A stretch of DNA of 35,660 bases, taken from NCBI GenBank assembly GCA_030428835.1, contig JAUIEP010000036.1:1-35660 (forward strand), given 5' to 3'. A model generated the notes under the pieces. The model made no database searches. It worked only from the letters and a program-made list of their open reading frames with translations, and was not told the origin of the DNA. Numbering within the stretch: the stretch's first letter is position 1; each line of letters begins with the position of its first letter. This DNA is from Gammaproteobacteria bacterium. Its GTDB lineage: Bacteria; Pseudomonadota; Gammaproteobacteria; Pseudomonadales; Halieaceae. Positions 24,265-32,601 of this stretch are shown here, one piece after another. Both the position numbers and the translations under genes were made by a program.

Positions 24265-24530
24265 GCGCCGGAGTCTTCTACGATCGTCTCCGCGAGCGCA
24301 CGCACGGAGGCGAGCGCCCTGCGCGCTTCCGGGCCGCCCTCGATACGCACGCCGTAGGTTTCCTTCACCGCCATACAGATCTGCAGTGCGTCGAGGGAGT
24401 CGAGGTCCAGGGGACCGCCGATAAGCGCTTCATCGGTTTCGATAGCATCCGGCGAGCAATCCTTGTCGCACTCCGCGATGATCATTTCTTTCAGGGCCGG
24501 GATCAGCTCGTCCACCGCGGCAGCGCTCAT
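24261..24530 (-). CDS. Acyl carrier protein
   Basis: An 89-residue ACP. The phosphopantetheine attachment serine is Ser45 in LDLDSLDA, the usual DSL motif. The flanking four-helix pattern and net negative charge fit. It carries growing acyl chains for the adjacent KS and CLF-like proteins. It is 12 bases after the ABC permease gene and overlaps the KS start, so all are read together. Confidence 0.94.
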   Translation of the reverse strand: MSAAAVDELIPALKEMIIAECDKDCSPDAIETDEALIGGPLDLDSLDALQICMAVKETYGVRIEGGPEARRALASVRALAETIVEDSGA

Positions 24531-24542
24531 GTGGCGTTCTCC

Positions 24543-25748
24543 TTAAACCGTCTGCCGGCGCATCGCGAGAAGCGCGACGGCAAGTGCTATGACACCCAGC
24601 AATAGAAGCGAGGCCACCTCGGGCAGGACGTCCGCCACACCGCCGCCGCGCAGGAAGATGTCCAGGAAACCCTGCAGGCCCCAGGACATGGGGGACACCA
24701 CGGTAACGGACTGCATGAACTCCGGCATCACGTGAGTCGGCACCATGATTCCGCCGAGCGCGGCCAGGATGATATTGCCGGCGCCACCGAGCGTCGTTGC
24801 CTGCTCCGTGCTGCGGCAGATGACGGCGATGAGAATAGCATACCCCAGGGCCGCGGCGCTGAGCGCACTGGAGATGAGCGCAAGCCCGCCGAAGGAGTCA
24901 CCCAGCGTCAGGCGATCACCTCCCAGCAGCGGTACAACCCAGACACCCACCATCAGCATGAGCACGACCTGTACCTGGTTGATGAAGTAGTACGGCACGA
25001 TCTTGCCGAGGATCAGTTTCCAGCCCGGCACGGCGATGGTGCGAATGCGCCGCAGCGTACCGACCTGGCGCTCATTGATCATGGTATTGGCCAGCGGCAC
25101 GACGACGAAGAACATCGAGAACACCAGCCAGGCGGGCACGTTCTGTTGCACGGAGGTCGGCGCCTCGGACACTGTATTCGCCTGGAAGCCGTAGCTGATA
25201 TCGATCAACTCATCGTCCTCGGCGCCGCTCACTTCCAGGAAGTCGTACGCCTCGGCCTCCGGAATCTCTTCCTTGATCTCTTTTTCCATGAGCAGGATGC
25301 GCTGCTTCGCCATGGCCCGGCGCAGGCTGGCGACAAACAACTGGGTCACCTCGCGGCTCGTGCCCGGCGCCACCGTGATCTCCGCCACCTTCGCGTCGAG
25401 GGACGTGAAAGCACCCGGCAGTATCCGCAACAGGAAGCTGTACTCGTCGGCGCCGACTGCCGCCGCCGCGTCGGCGAGGGAGCCGCCCGGATACACCGAG
25501 CCAACCTCCACGAGGTTGAACAGGTCGTTGTCCGCGACATCGCTGAGCATCGCGTCAGTCACCTCGATGCCCGCCTCGTCGGTGTACAGTACATCGAGGG
25601 CGACACCGGAGCGGCGGTCGAAATCGTCTTTCATCGCCATCGACATGATGAGAATAAACACCAACGGCATCACGAACAGCAGGGCGAGGCCGTGCACGTC
25701 ACGCGACAGCAGTTGCAGTTCCTTCCTGATAATGGCGGCGAGCTGCAT
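24543..25748 (-). CDS. ABC-2 type transporter permease
   Basis: The 401-residue membrane protein has a first membrane helix (GLALLFVMPLVFILIMSM), a large outside domain (about residues 40-200) and five to six further helices in the C-terminal half. This is the ABC-2 half-transporter layout (YhhJ-like) used for lipids, polysaccharides and drugs. It is one base after the ATPase gene and 12 bases before the ACP gene. Export of the pigment or its precursor is the likely job, from context only. Confidence 0.93.
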   Translation of the reverse strand: MQLAAIIRKELQLLSRDVHGLALLFVMPLVFILIMSMAMKDDFDRRSGVALDVLYTDEAGIEVTDAMLSDVADNDLFNLVEVGSVYPGGSLADAAAAVGADEYSFLLRILPGAFTSLDAKVAEITVAPGTSREVTQLFVASLRRAMAKQRILLMEKEIKEEIPEAEAYDFLEVSGAEDDELIDISYGFQANTVSEAPTSVQQNVPAWLVFSMFFVVVPLANTMINERQVGTLRRIRTIAVPGWKLILGKIVPYYFINQVQVVLMLMVGVWVVPLLGGDRLTLGDSFGGLALISSALSAAALGYAILIAVICRSTEQATTLGGAGNIILAALGGIMVPTHVMPEFMQSVTVVSPMSWGLQGFLDIFLRGGGVADVLPEVASLLLLGVIALAVALLAMRRQTV

Positions 25749-25749
25749 A

Positions 25750-26712
25750 TCAGGCCCGCAGGTCCGTACGGGTAACGCCGAGGTATATCTCCTCGAGGCG
25801 GTGGCCGCCCATCTGCATGCGCTCGATACCGATCGCGTGTTGTTCGAGGCGCTGTAGCAGGGAGGACACCGTGTGCTCTCCCCCGGGAGTGAGGATCAGG
25901 CGAGCGCCGTCCCACTGTGCGGGCAACTCGCGCGCGAGGCGCTCCAGCAGTGCCGGCTCCGGCGCGCCGGACGGTGTGACATAGACCTGGCTCCCGCCCT
26001 GCAGGAGCGTGCTGGTGGGCTCCTGCAACACGACACGGCCATCGTCGATGATCGCCACGTCATCGCAGAGCTGTTCCACTTCCTCCATGTAGTGGGAGGT
26101 GTAGATGATCGTCATGCCGCGCTCCTGCAGTCGCTCGATGGCGGCGAGGATGAAGTGCCGCGACTGCGCGTCAATTCCGACGGTAGGCTCGTCGAGGTAC
26201 AGCAGGCGCGGTGAGGTCAGCAGGCCGATCGCCAGGTTGAGGCGGCGCTTGATGCCACCGGAATAGCTCTGGGATCGCTTGTCGAGCACCTGTTCGAGGC
26301 TGCACACGGCGATGCACTCCTCCATGCGCGCCGACCGCTCCGCCGCGGGAATGCCGTAGAGGCCCGCGAAGAATTCCAGGTTCTCCCGCGCGGTGAGGGT
26401 CGGGTAGAAGGCGTATTCCTGGGGCACAAGCGCCGACATGCGCTTGATCGCCGCGGCATCTCGCGGGAAGGTGTAGTCACCGATGCGGATACTGCCGTCC
26501 TGCACGCGCAGCAGGCCGGTGAGCAGGGAAATCAGCGTTGTCTTGCCCGCGCCGTTGGGGCCGAGCAAGCCGAAACAACTCCCCTGCGCAACGCGGATAT
26601 TGATGTCGTGCAACGAGGGCGACTCCGCCCCGTCGTAGCGGTAGGCGACGCCCTCGGCTGCAACGAGTGCGCGCGGCTCGCCGCCGTCGACCCCGCGGGC
26701 GTCGTCAGTCAT
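25750..26712 (-). CDS. ABC transporter ATP-binding protein
   Basis: The 320-residue protein has a Walker A motif (GPNGAGKTT), Q-loop, the signature YSGGIKRR (a variant of LSGGQ), Walker B (LLYLDEPTVGID) and an H-loop in YTSHYMEE. A C-terminal extension of about 90 residues after the nucleotide-binding domain is typical of lipid and drug exporters. ATG at 26712 is used and overlaps the methyltransferase stop by eight bases. With the following permease it forms an exporter. Confidence 0.94.
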   Translation of the reverse strand: MTDDARGVDGGEPRALVAAEGVAYRYDGAESPSLHDINIRVAQGSCFGLLGPNGAGKTTLISLLTGLLRVQDGSIRIGDYTFPRDAAAIKRMSALVPQEYAFYPTLTARENLEFFAGLYGIPAAERSARMEECIAVCSLEQVLDKRSQSYSGGIKRRLNLAIGLLTSPRLLYLDEPTVGIDAQSRHFILAAIERLQERGMTIIYTSHYMEEVEQLCDDVAIIDDGRVVLQEPTSTLLQGGSQVYVTPSGAPEPALLERLARELPAQWDGARLILTPGGEHTVSSLLQRLEQHAIGIERMQMGGHRLEEIYLGVTRTDLRA

Positions 26713-27628
26713 CCGCCAGCCTGGTGGCCAGGATTTGCCGGATGGGCAGTTCGTCCCTGTCCTCGTCGAGGCGGAATCCGAATTCCGCCAGTTTGCTCGC
26801 GACATGTTGCTGCTGCCAGGCGCGCACGAAGGGCTCGTGCATGCGCCGGGCCAGCAGGCCGAAATACAGCCCGCGCCAACCGTGGCGCAGGAGCAGCCGG
26901 GAAAGGGGCTCGGTTATCTGTTCGGGTGACGGCTCGATGACGGCAAGCACGCCTCCCGGGCGGATAACGCGGCGCAGCTCAGCCAGGGACGCGTCGAGAT
27001 AACGCGGCGGAATCTCGTGCATCACGAAACACGCCGTCACCGCGTCGAAGCGACCGTCCCTGAAGCCGGTATCCTCGGCAATCCCCTGCACGAACTTGAC
27101 GCGGGGATAGCGCGCCGCCGCGTGCTGCAGGAGATAGGGCGAGGGGTCGAGCCCCCACACGTCCGACGCACCCGCGTCCAACACGGCCTGCGCCATATGA
27201 CCACCCGCGCAGCCGATGTCCAGGATACTGTCGAGATGCCCCAACCGTTGCGCGACCGCCGTGCGGGCACGCTGCATGGAACCGAGCATTACCCGGTCGA
27301 ACCAGGTGACGTAGCCACGGGTGATGCTCTTCGAGTAATTGCCGTTTGGCAGGTTGTGGAATTCCTGCAGGATGTAGCGTGGAATCGCGTTACCGCCGGG
27401 CAGATCCGCCGGCAGGTCTACCAGGGGGCGCCGCGACCGCGCGGCGCTGAAGACGAGCCGGGCAATCTGCCCGGGGCTGGAGTAATCCAGCCGGTCCGGC
27501 CAGGCGTCGGGGAGAGTGACGGCACTCCAGTCCGGCACCAGGGGGTCGCCGGCCGAGTTGGCGGAAAAACTCTGTCCCATCGCCTGTTGCTGTCCTGCTA
27601 AAACCATATAAAAAGCCAGATTTTTCAT
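26705..27628 (-). CDS. SAM-dependent methyltransferase
   Basis: A class I methyltransferase of up to 307 residues with motif I ILDIGCAGGHMA and the acidic end of strand 2 in VWGLDPS. Later motifs are FDAVTACFVMHEI and RVIRPGGVLAVIEPS. It has an N-terminal region of about 120 residues before the SAM domain (NLPNGNYSKSITRGYVTWFDR). In pigment clusters such enzymes methylate the aryl ring, a hydroxyl or the polyene head. The target here is unknown. The start is uncertain: ATG at 27628 gives the full frame, while in-frame ATG codons at 27607 and 27580 are possible. The region around 27600-27635 is AT-rich and probably holds the promoter of this operon. Confidence 0.88.
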   Translation of the reverse strand: MKNLAFYMVLAGQQQAMGQSFSANSAGDPLVPDWSAVTLPDAWPDRLDYSSPGQIARLVFSAARSRRPLVDLPADLPGGNAIPRYILQEFHNLPNGNYSKSITRGYVTWFDRVMLGSMQRARTAVAQRLGHLDSILDIGCAGGHMAQAVLDAGASDVWGLDPSPYLLQHAAARYPRVKFVQGIAEDTGFRDGRFDAVTACFVMHEIPPRYLDASLAELRRVIRPGGVLAVIEPSPEQITEPLSRLLLRHGWRGLYFGLLARRMHEPFVRAWQQQHVASKLAEFGFRLDEDRDELPIRQILATRLADD

Positions 27629-27733
27629 TGTATTACATCCACTTGGACCTGCCTAGATTGTGCGGCGGCGCGTGCTGGCCCTCGCGGGTCCCCTTCAGTA
27701 AGCTCACGCCGTGGTTTCTCGCAGGATGCGACT

Positions 27734-28546
27734 ATGAATCCTTACGCGGCCTGGCTGCGGCGCCACTGGCTGATGACGCTTGCCTGGGTGTTTTTCATCC
27801 TGCCGACGCTGTTGTTCCTGCTCGCCTCGCTGGCGCTGCTGCTGTACACGTGGTGGCCGCGCGAGTACGGCGCGATCGCGAGGCCAGTGATCGCGCAGGA
27901 CACGCGGCGCGTCACGGTCATCGCCCACGGTCTGCGGGACCGCCTGGAGCACTGGGCCGCCCCCCTGCGCTCGGACCTCGAAGCCGCGGGCTACCAGGGG
28001 AGCGTCCTCGCCCTCGACTGGCGGCCGTTCTCGCACTCTACCCTGCGCTGCTCGGTGGACGGGCTGCGCATCGGCCGCGAGTTGGGCAGGCACCTCGCGG
28101 CGCGAACCGACGTGGAGTTCGTCCACGCCGTCGGCCACAGCTGCGGCTCCTTCGTCGTGCTGGGTATCTGCCGCGGCGTGCGCGAGGCGCGCCCGTCACT
28201 CACCGTGCAGACCACCTATCTCGACCCGGTGAGCATCTACGGCGGGTTGTTCTGGCGCTGGGGTGTGCGCCGCTTCGGCGAGTGCGCCGACTTCAGCGAG
28301 GCCTACATCGATACGGAAGACACGATTCCCGGCAGTGGCGAGCCGCTGCCCAACGCCTACACGGTGGACGTGACCGCAGCACGCATTGCGAGCGGCAGCG
28401 ACGTCCTGCCCCACGTGTGGCCGACCGCCTACTACCGGCGTCTCGTCGCCGCGGGACTCCAGCCCGACCTGGAGGCGGACAAAACCCTGACGGCGCAGCG
28501 CCCACGCGGCGGCTTCACAGCGGTCGACACAGCGCCCGGCGGATGA
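27734..28546 (+). CDS. Membrane-anchored alpha/beta hydrolase (lipase/esterase-like)
   Basis: The 270-residue protein starts with one long membrane segment (LAWVFFILPTLLFLLASLALLLY). The alpha/beta hydrolase fold has IAHGLRDR as the oxyanion region. The nucleophile elbow is GHSCGS with Ser136. An Asp in TYLDPVS and a His in VLPHVWP are candidate members of the triad. It could hydrolyse an ester or thioester or act as an editing enzyme for stalled chains. The membrane anchor suggests work at the inner membrane, periplasmic side. It starts a short rightward unit divergent from the methyltransferase operon. Cluster membership is by position only. Confidence 0.78.
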   Translation: MNPYAAWLRRHWLMTLAWVFFILPTLLFLLASLALLLYTWWPREYGAIARPVIAQDTRRVTVIAHGLRDRLEHWAAPLRSDLEAAGYQGSVLALDWRPFSHSTLRCSVDGLRIGRELGRHLAARTDVEFVHAVGHSCGSFVVLGICRGVREARPSLTVQTTYLDPVSIYGGLFWRWGVRRFGECADFSEAYIDTEDTIPGSGEPLPNAYTVDVTAARIASGSDVLPHVWPTAYYRRLVAAGLQPDLEADKTLTAQRPRGGFTAVDTAPGG

Positions 28547-28565
28547 AAACCCGGGGGTGTTCGTG

Positions 28566-28571
28566 TATAAA
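28566..28571 (+). promoter_or_regulatory. Candidate -10 box of the radical SAM gene
   Basis: TATAAA, followed by TGGC, lies 94 bases before the ATG at 28660 within the 113-base gap. It resembles the TATAATGGC before the ApeI-like gene. No -35 match was found, so the call is weak. Confidence 0.22.
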
Positions 28572-28659
28572 TGGCAGTCATCTCACGCGAAAAACGAGGC
28601 CCCGGCAGCTACCGCAGGATGCGGCGCCCCTGCCGGGACGGCCGTCACAGGATTAACGG

Positions 28660-30150
28660 ATGGATGATCGGCGCATAGTACTTGTCACCCCCCCTTACGA
28701 GCGCATCGCGAAGGGCTACGAGTACGTCAAGCACATTACCAACGCCTCGCCGTCGCTCGGTCTCCTGCACCTGGCGGCCGAGGTGCGCGAGTTCGGCTAT
28801 GAGCCGTCGATCATCGAGAGCGATATCTTCGACATGACCATCGACGAGGTGGTGGACGACATCGCAAACGCGCGACCGGCCTACGTCGGTATCACGTTGT
28901 TCACCGTCGGCGTCTGGTGCGCCGCCGAGATGGCGCGCAAGATCAAGCTGCGCCTGCCTGGCACCACCGTCATCGTCGGCGGCCCGCATATCTCCTCCAT
29001 GGGCAAGGAAACGATGGAACGCTTCCGCGAGTTCGACTTCGCCATCAACGGCGAGGGCGAGGAAGCGCTGGTGGCCCTGCTCGACTGCCTGCGCACCGGC
29101 GGCGACCTGGCGACGGTCCCGGCACTGCTGTATCGCGACGACACGGACATCACGCCGCGCATCCTCGAAACACCGAAGCTCGCGATCAACAAGGACCTCG
29201 ACCGGCTGCCGATACCCGCCTGGGACCTGTTGCCTGACTTCCCGAATGCCTATCGCCCCGCGGTGTACGACTTCCCGCGCCAGCCGGTGGCCTCCATCGC
29301 CGTGTCCCGCGGCTGTCCGTTCCACTGCAAGTTCTGCGACACCTCCACGTTCGGCGCCAGCGTGCGCGCCTACAGCCCGGCTCGCGTCGTGGAGATCATC
29401 GAGCACCTGCAGGAGACCTACGGCATCAAGCACATCCTGTTCGTCGACGACCTGTTCACCGCGAGCAGGAAACGCACGACGGAAATGTGCAACCTGATCA
29501 TCGAGAAGAAGCTCGACATCACCTGGAGCTGCGCCAGCCGCGTCGACGTGGTGAAACCGGACACCCTGGAGCTGATGAAAAAGGCGGGGTGCTGGGAAAT
29601 CAGCTTCGGGCTCGAGTCGGGTTCGGACGACCTGCTGCGACAAATGGACAAGTCGGCATCGATCGAGAAGTCACGCCAGGCGCTGGAGTGGACCCACGCC
29701 GCCGGCATTCGCAGCAAGGGCCTGTTCATGCTCGGCTACCCCGGTGAAAACCTCGACACGATCGAACAGACCAAGCGCTTCCTGAAGCAGGTGCCGCTCA
29801 CCATCATGCACCTGACCAAGTTCACGCCCTACCCCGGCTCGCCGATCTACCGCGATCTCTACGGCACCAACATACGCGACGATCACTGGGAAAAAATGAA
29901 CGGCATGAACTTCCTGTGGACCCCGGAAGACCTGACACAGGAACAGCTCGACAGCAATTACCGCAAGGTGTTGATGAGCTTCTACCAGACGCCGCGCATA
30001 ACGTGGTACTACACCAAGTTCACGCTGCGCCACCCGCGACACTTCCTGAGACTGTTGGCGTTCTTCGGCCTGTTCCTGCGCGCGAAGCTGCGTGAGCGTC
30101 TCCAGGTCGCCACCGGCGTCGCGCCGCAGGCGTCCCCCACACTCGACTAA
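28660..30150 (+). CDS. B12-binding domain radical SAM protein
   Basis: The 496-residue protein has an N-terminal cobalamin-binding-like Rossmann domain (IVLVTPPYE, then VGITLFTVG, IVGGPHIS and INGEGEEAL). A radical SAM core follows, with the iron-sulfur triad Cys219, Cys223 and Cys226 in CPFHCKFC. The Gly-rich HLTKFTPYPGSPIY and FMLGYPGE segments fit the barrel. The last about 60 residues are basic and hydrophobic. Such enzymes often methylate unactivated carbons or rearrange rings, using cobalamin and SAM. The substrate is unknown; a tailoring role on the polyene or resorcinol is inferred from location. The start ATG has AGGA upstream. Confidence 0.9.
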   Translation: MDDRRIVLVTPPYERIAKGYEYVKHITNASPSLGLLHLAAEVREFGYEPSIIESDIFDMTIDEVVDDIANARPAYVGITLFTVGVWCAAEMARKIKLRLPGTTVIVGGPHISSMGKETMERFREFDFAINGEGEEALVALLDCLRTGGDLATVPALLYRDDTDITPRILETPKLAINKDLDRLPIPAWDLLPDFPNAYRPAVYDFPRQPVASIAVSRGCPFHCKFCDTSTFGASVRAYSPARVVEIIEHLQETYGIKHILFVDDLFTASRKRTTEMCNLIIEKKLDITWSCASRVDVVKPDTLELMKKAGCWEISFGLESGSDDLLRQMDKSASIEKSRQALEWTHAAGIRSKGLFMLGYPGENLDTIEQTKRFLKQVPLTIMHLTKFTPYPGSPIYRDLYGTNIRDDHWEKMNGMNFLWTPEDLTQEQLDSNYRKVLMSFYQTPRITWYYTKFTLRHPRHFLRLLAFFGLFLRAKLRERLQVATGVAPQASPTLD

Positions 30151-30171
30151 CAGGTCGGCGTTTGGGCGGCG

Positions 30172-31395
30172 CTAGCAGCGCCGGAAGACCAGTGACGTGT
30201 TGATCCCGCCGAAGGCGAAGTTGTTCGACATCGCGATTTCGATGTCCAGTTCGCGGCCGTTGCCGGTGATGTAGTCGAGGTCGGCGCACGCCGGGTCCAG
30301 GTTGTCGAGGTTCAGTGTCGGGTGGAACCAGCCCTCGCGCATCATGTTGATCGTTGCCATCGCCTCGAGCGCGCCGCACGCGCCCAGCGTGTGGCCTATG
30401 TAGCTCTTCATCGCACTGATCGGCATGGCGTCGCCCAGCATGCGCGCGGTGGCGTGGCTCTCCGCGATGTCGCCGCGATCGGTCGCCGTGCCGTGCGCGC
30501 TCACATAGCCGATGTCGGGGGCCGCCACCCCGGCGCCCTCCAGCGACATCTGCAGCAGTCGGCATATCGACTCGAGGTCGGGCTGCGTCACGTGCATACC
30601 GTCAGAGTTGGTGGCGTACCCCAGCACTTCCGCGTAAATCGTGGCCCCGCGCGCCTTCGCATGCTCCATGTCCTCGAGGATCAGGGTGCCGGCTCCCTCG
30701 CCGATGACCAGGCCGTCGCGATCCTTGTCGAACGGTCGCGGCGTCGACGAGGGCGCATCGTTCCTGGTCGACGTGGCGTACAGGGTGTCGAACACCGCGG
30801 CTTCGGTGGGGCACAATTCCTCGGCGCCGCCGCAGATCATCACCGTCTGCAGGCCGTGATGGATGGCGTCGTAGCCGTAACCGATGCCCTGGCTGGACGA
30901 GGTGCAGGCGCTTGACGTCGTGTAGACGCGCCCCTTGACGCCGAAGAACACGCCGATGTTCACGGGCGCGGTGTGGCTCATCATGCGGATGTAGCTCGAG
31001 GCGTTCAGGCCGTCGGTACGCTTGTTGATCAGCATGTTGCCGAAATCGGCGACAGCGGAGGTGCTGCCCGCGGAACTGCCGTAGGAGATGCCGGTAGCGC
31101 CGCTGCCGAGTACGGGATCGCCCAACAGGCCCGCATCTTCCAGCGCCAGTTCCGTCGCGCGGGTCGACATCAGGGCGACACGGCCCATTGTGCGGACCTG
31201 CTTGCGGCCGTAGTGGGCGGGCTTCTCGAAATCGTTGATGGGTCCGGCAAGCCTGGTGAACAGACCCTCGTACTCGCCCCACTCGTCCATGCGCACGATG
31301 GCGTTTTCCGTCCGCCTCAGCCGCGCGCTGATGGCCTCCCAGTCGTGTCCGAGGGCGGAGATCGCCCCCATACCGGTAACAACGACACGCCGCAT
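30172..31395 (-). CDS. apeR: ApeR-like beta-ketoacyl-ACP synthase
   Basis: A 407-residue KAS II-type condensing enzyme. The nucleophile is Cys164 in SSACTSSS. The two His sit in SAHGTATD and YIGHTLGAC. It elongates acyl-ACP chains. It is the last gene of the leftward KS-DH-KR-KS run, the arrangement of apeO-P-Q-R in known aryl polyene clusters; there ApeR is a separate KS important for starting the chain. ATG at 31395 is used; its first base abuts the ketoreductase stop (TGATG arrangement). A hairpin GGCGCT-AGC-AGCGCC overlaps the stop codon. Confidence 0.9.
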   Translation of the reverse strand: MRRVVVTGMGAISALGHDWEAISARLRRTENAIVRMDEWGEYEGLFTRLAGPINDFEKPAHYGRKQVRTMGRVALMSTRATELALEDAGLLGDPVLGSGATGISYGSSAGSTSAVADFGNMLINKRTDGLNASSYIRMMSHTAPVNIGVFFGVKGRVYTTSSACTSSSQGIGYGYDAIHHGLQTVMICGGAEELCPTEAAVFDTLYATSTRNDAPSSTPRPFDKDRDGLVIGEGAGTLILEDMEHAKARGATIYAEVLGYATNSDGMHVTQPDLESICRLLQMSLEGAGVAAPDIGYVSAHGTATDRGDIAESHATARMLGDAMPISAMKSYIGHTLGACGALEAMATINMMREGWFHPTLNLDNLDPACADLDYITGNGRELDIEIAMSNNFAFGGINTSLVFRRC

Positions 31396-32120
31396 CAGCA
31401 CAGTCCGCCGTTGACGGAAATCACCTGGCGCGTAATGTAACCGGCCTCGTCGCTGAGGAGGAAGCGCACGACGGCGGCCACCTCCTCGGGTTGGCCGAGG
31501 CGCTGCATGGGAATGGACTTGGTGATCATGTCGACCGGGGCATCCTCGAGCATCTCGGTTTCTATCAGCCCCGGCGCCACGCAATTGACGGTGATCCTGC
31601 GCTTGGCGAGCTCTATGGACAGGGCTTTCGTAGCGCCAATGATACCAGCCTTGGCCGCGGAATAATTGACCTGGCCACGGTTGCCGATGAGGCCGGAGAC
31701 AGAGGCCATGGTGACGATACGGCCGCCGGTCCGGCGCCGCACCATCGGCATGATGATCGGGTTGAGCACGTTGTAGAAGCCGTCGAGGTTGCTGTGCACC
31801 ACGGCATCCCAGTCGTCGCCGCTCATGGCGGGAAAGGCATTGTCGCGAGCGAGCCCGGCATTGCAGACCACGCCGTAGTAGGCCCCGTGCGCGTCCATGT
31901 CCTGGGTAACGGCCGCTGCCGCCGCCGACCGGTCGGCGATATCGAACTGCAGGATGCGCGCACTGCCGCCGGCCGCCTCGACAGTGGACTGCACCTCCTG
32001 TGCCCGCTCCATGCCCGAGCGACAGTGCAATACGACAGGGTAGCCCGCGGCGGCGAGGTCGAGCGCGACTGCGCGCCCGATGCCCCGGCTGGAGCCCGTC
32101 ACCAAAACCGTCTTATCCAT
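31395..32120 (-). CDS. apeQ: ApeQ-like 3-oxoacyl-ACP reductase (FabG type)
   Basis: A 241-residue SDR with the cofactor motif TGSSRGIG, CNAG, catalytic Ser in MASVSG and YSAAKAG, and a C-terminal VNGGLC close to FabG. The Arg in CRSG after the second strand suggests NADPH. It reduces the beta-keto group on ACP in each polyene cycle before dehydration. It lies 25 bases after the ApeP-like dehydratase and abuts the KS downstream. Confidence 0.92.
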   Translation of the reverse strand: MDKTVLVTGSSRGIGRAVALDLAAAGYPVVLHCRSGMERAQEVQSTVEAAGGSARILQFDIADRSAAAAAVTQDMDAHGAYYGVVCNAGLARDNAFPAMSGDDWDAVVHSNLDGFYNVLNPIIMPMVRRRTGGRIVTMASVSGLIGNRGQVNYSAAKAGIIGATKALSIELAKRRITVNCVAPGLIETEMLEDAPVDMITKSIPMQRLGQPEEVAAVVRFLLSDEAGYITRQVISVNGGLC

Positions 32121-32145
32121 GGCGCGCCATCACCCGCTTCGCGTT

Positions 32146-32601
32146 CTACCCGGCCTGCCAACCGGTCGTTTTCAGGTAGGCCGCGAAGTCCTCCGGCTCA
32201 TAGGCCTTGACCCTCGCGGACTGCTTAATGCCGGGGCCCTCGACGGCGCAGTCAAACACCACCACGCTGTCCTTGCCCTGCACCAGCGGGTGCACGGTGA
32301 CCCTCAGGGAGGTGCCACAGGGAAAACTTGAGACGTTGGTCTGGAACTTGCGGGTTCCCAGCAGGAGGCCGATTTTAATGTCCCGGCCTGCGCGCTGCAA
32401 ACCGGAAAAGGCGGAGACCGCCTGCGCCATGTACTCGATACCGAGCATGGCGGAGACACTTCCCGCCTCGTCGAACAGCCCGTCGTCCCGCACCGTCAAC
32501 TCGCATACCAGCTCATCGGCGCCGGCGCTGACGATCCTGTCCAGCAGCGACAGGTCGCCCCGGTGCGGCACGACGTCCGCGATCGCCAGGCCGTCAGTCA
32601 C
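32146..32601 (-). CDS. apeP: ApeP-like 3-hydroxyacyl-ACP dehydratase (second copy)
   Basis: A 151-residue hotdog protein with VVPHRGDLSLLDRI as its active-site region and MLGIEYMAQAVSAFSG as the central helix. It matches the ApeP type and removes water from the beta-hydroxyacyl-ACP. GTG at 32601 with GGAG upstream is chosen over an ATG at 32628, which lacks support and would enlarge the overlap with the KS. The overlap with the upstream KS is eight bases. A second ApeP-like protein is encoded at 17834-18271. Confidence 0.87.
   Translation of the reverse strand: MTDGLAIADVVPHRGDLSLLDRIVSAGADELVCELTVRDDGLFDEAGSVSAMLGIEYMAQAVSAFSGLQRAGRDIKIGLLLGTRKFQTNVSSFPCGTSLRVTVHPLVQGKDSVVVFDCAVEGPGIKQSARVKAYEPEDFAAYLKTTGWQAG

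Noticed and set aside
30168-30182. Hairpin GGCGCT-AGC-AGCGCC between the radical SAM and apeR-like genes
   Set aside because: The stem is only six pairs, overlaps the KS stop codon and has no T-run on either strand, so it is not called a terminator.
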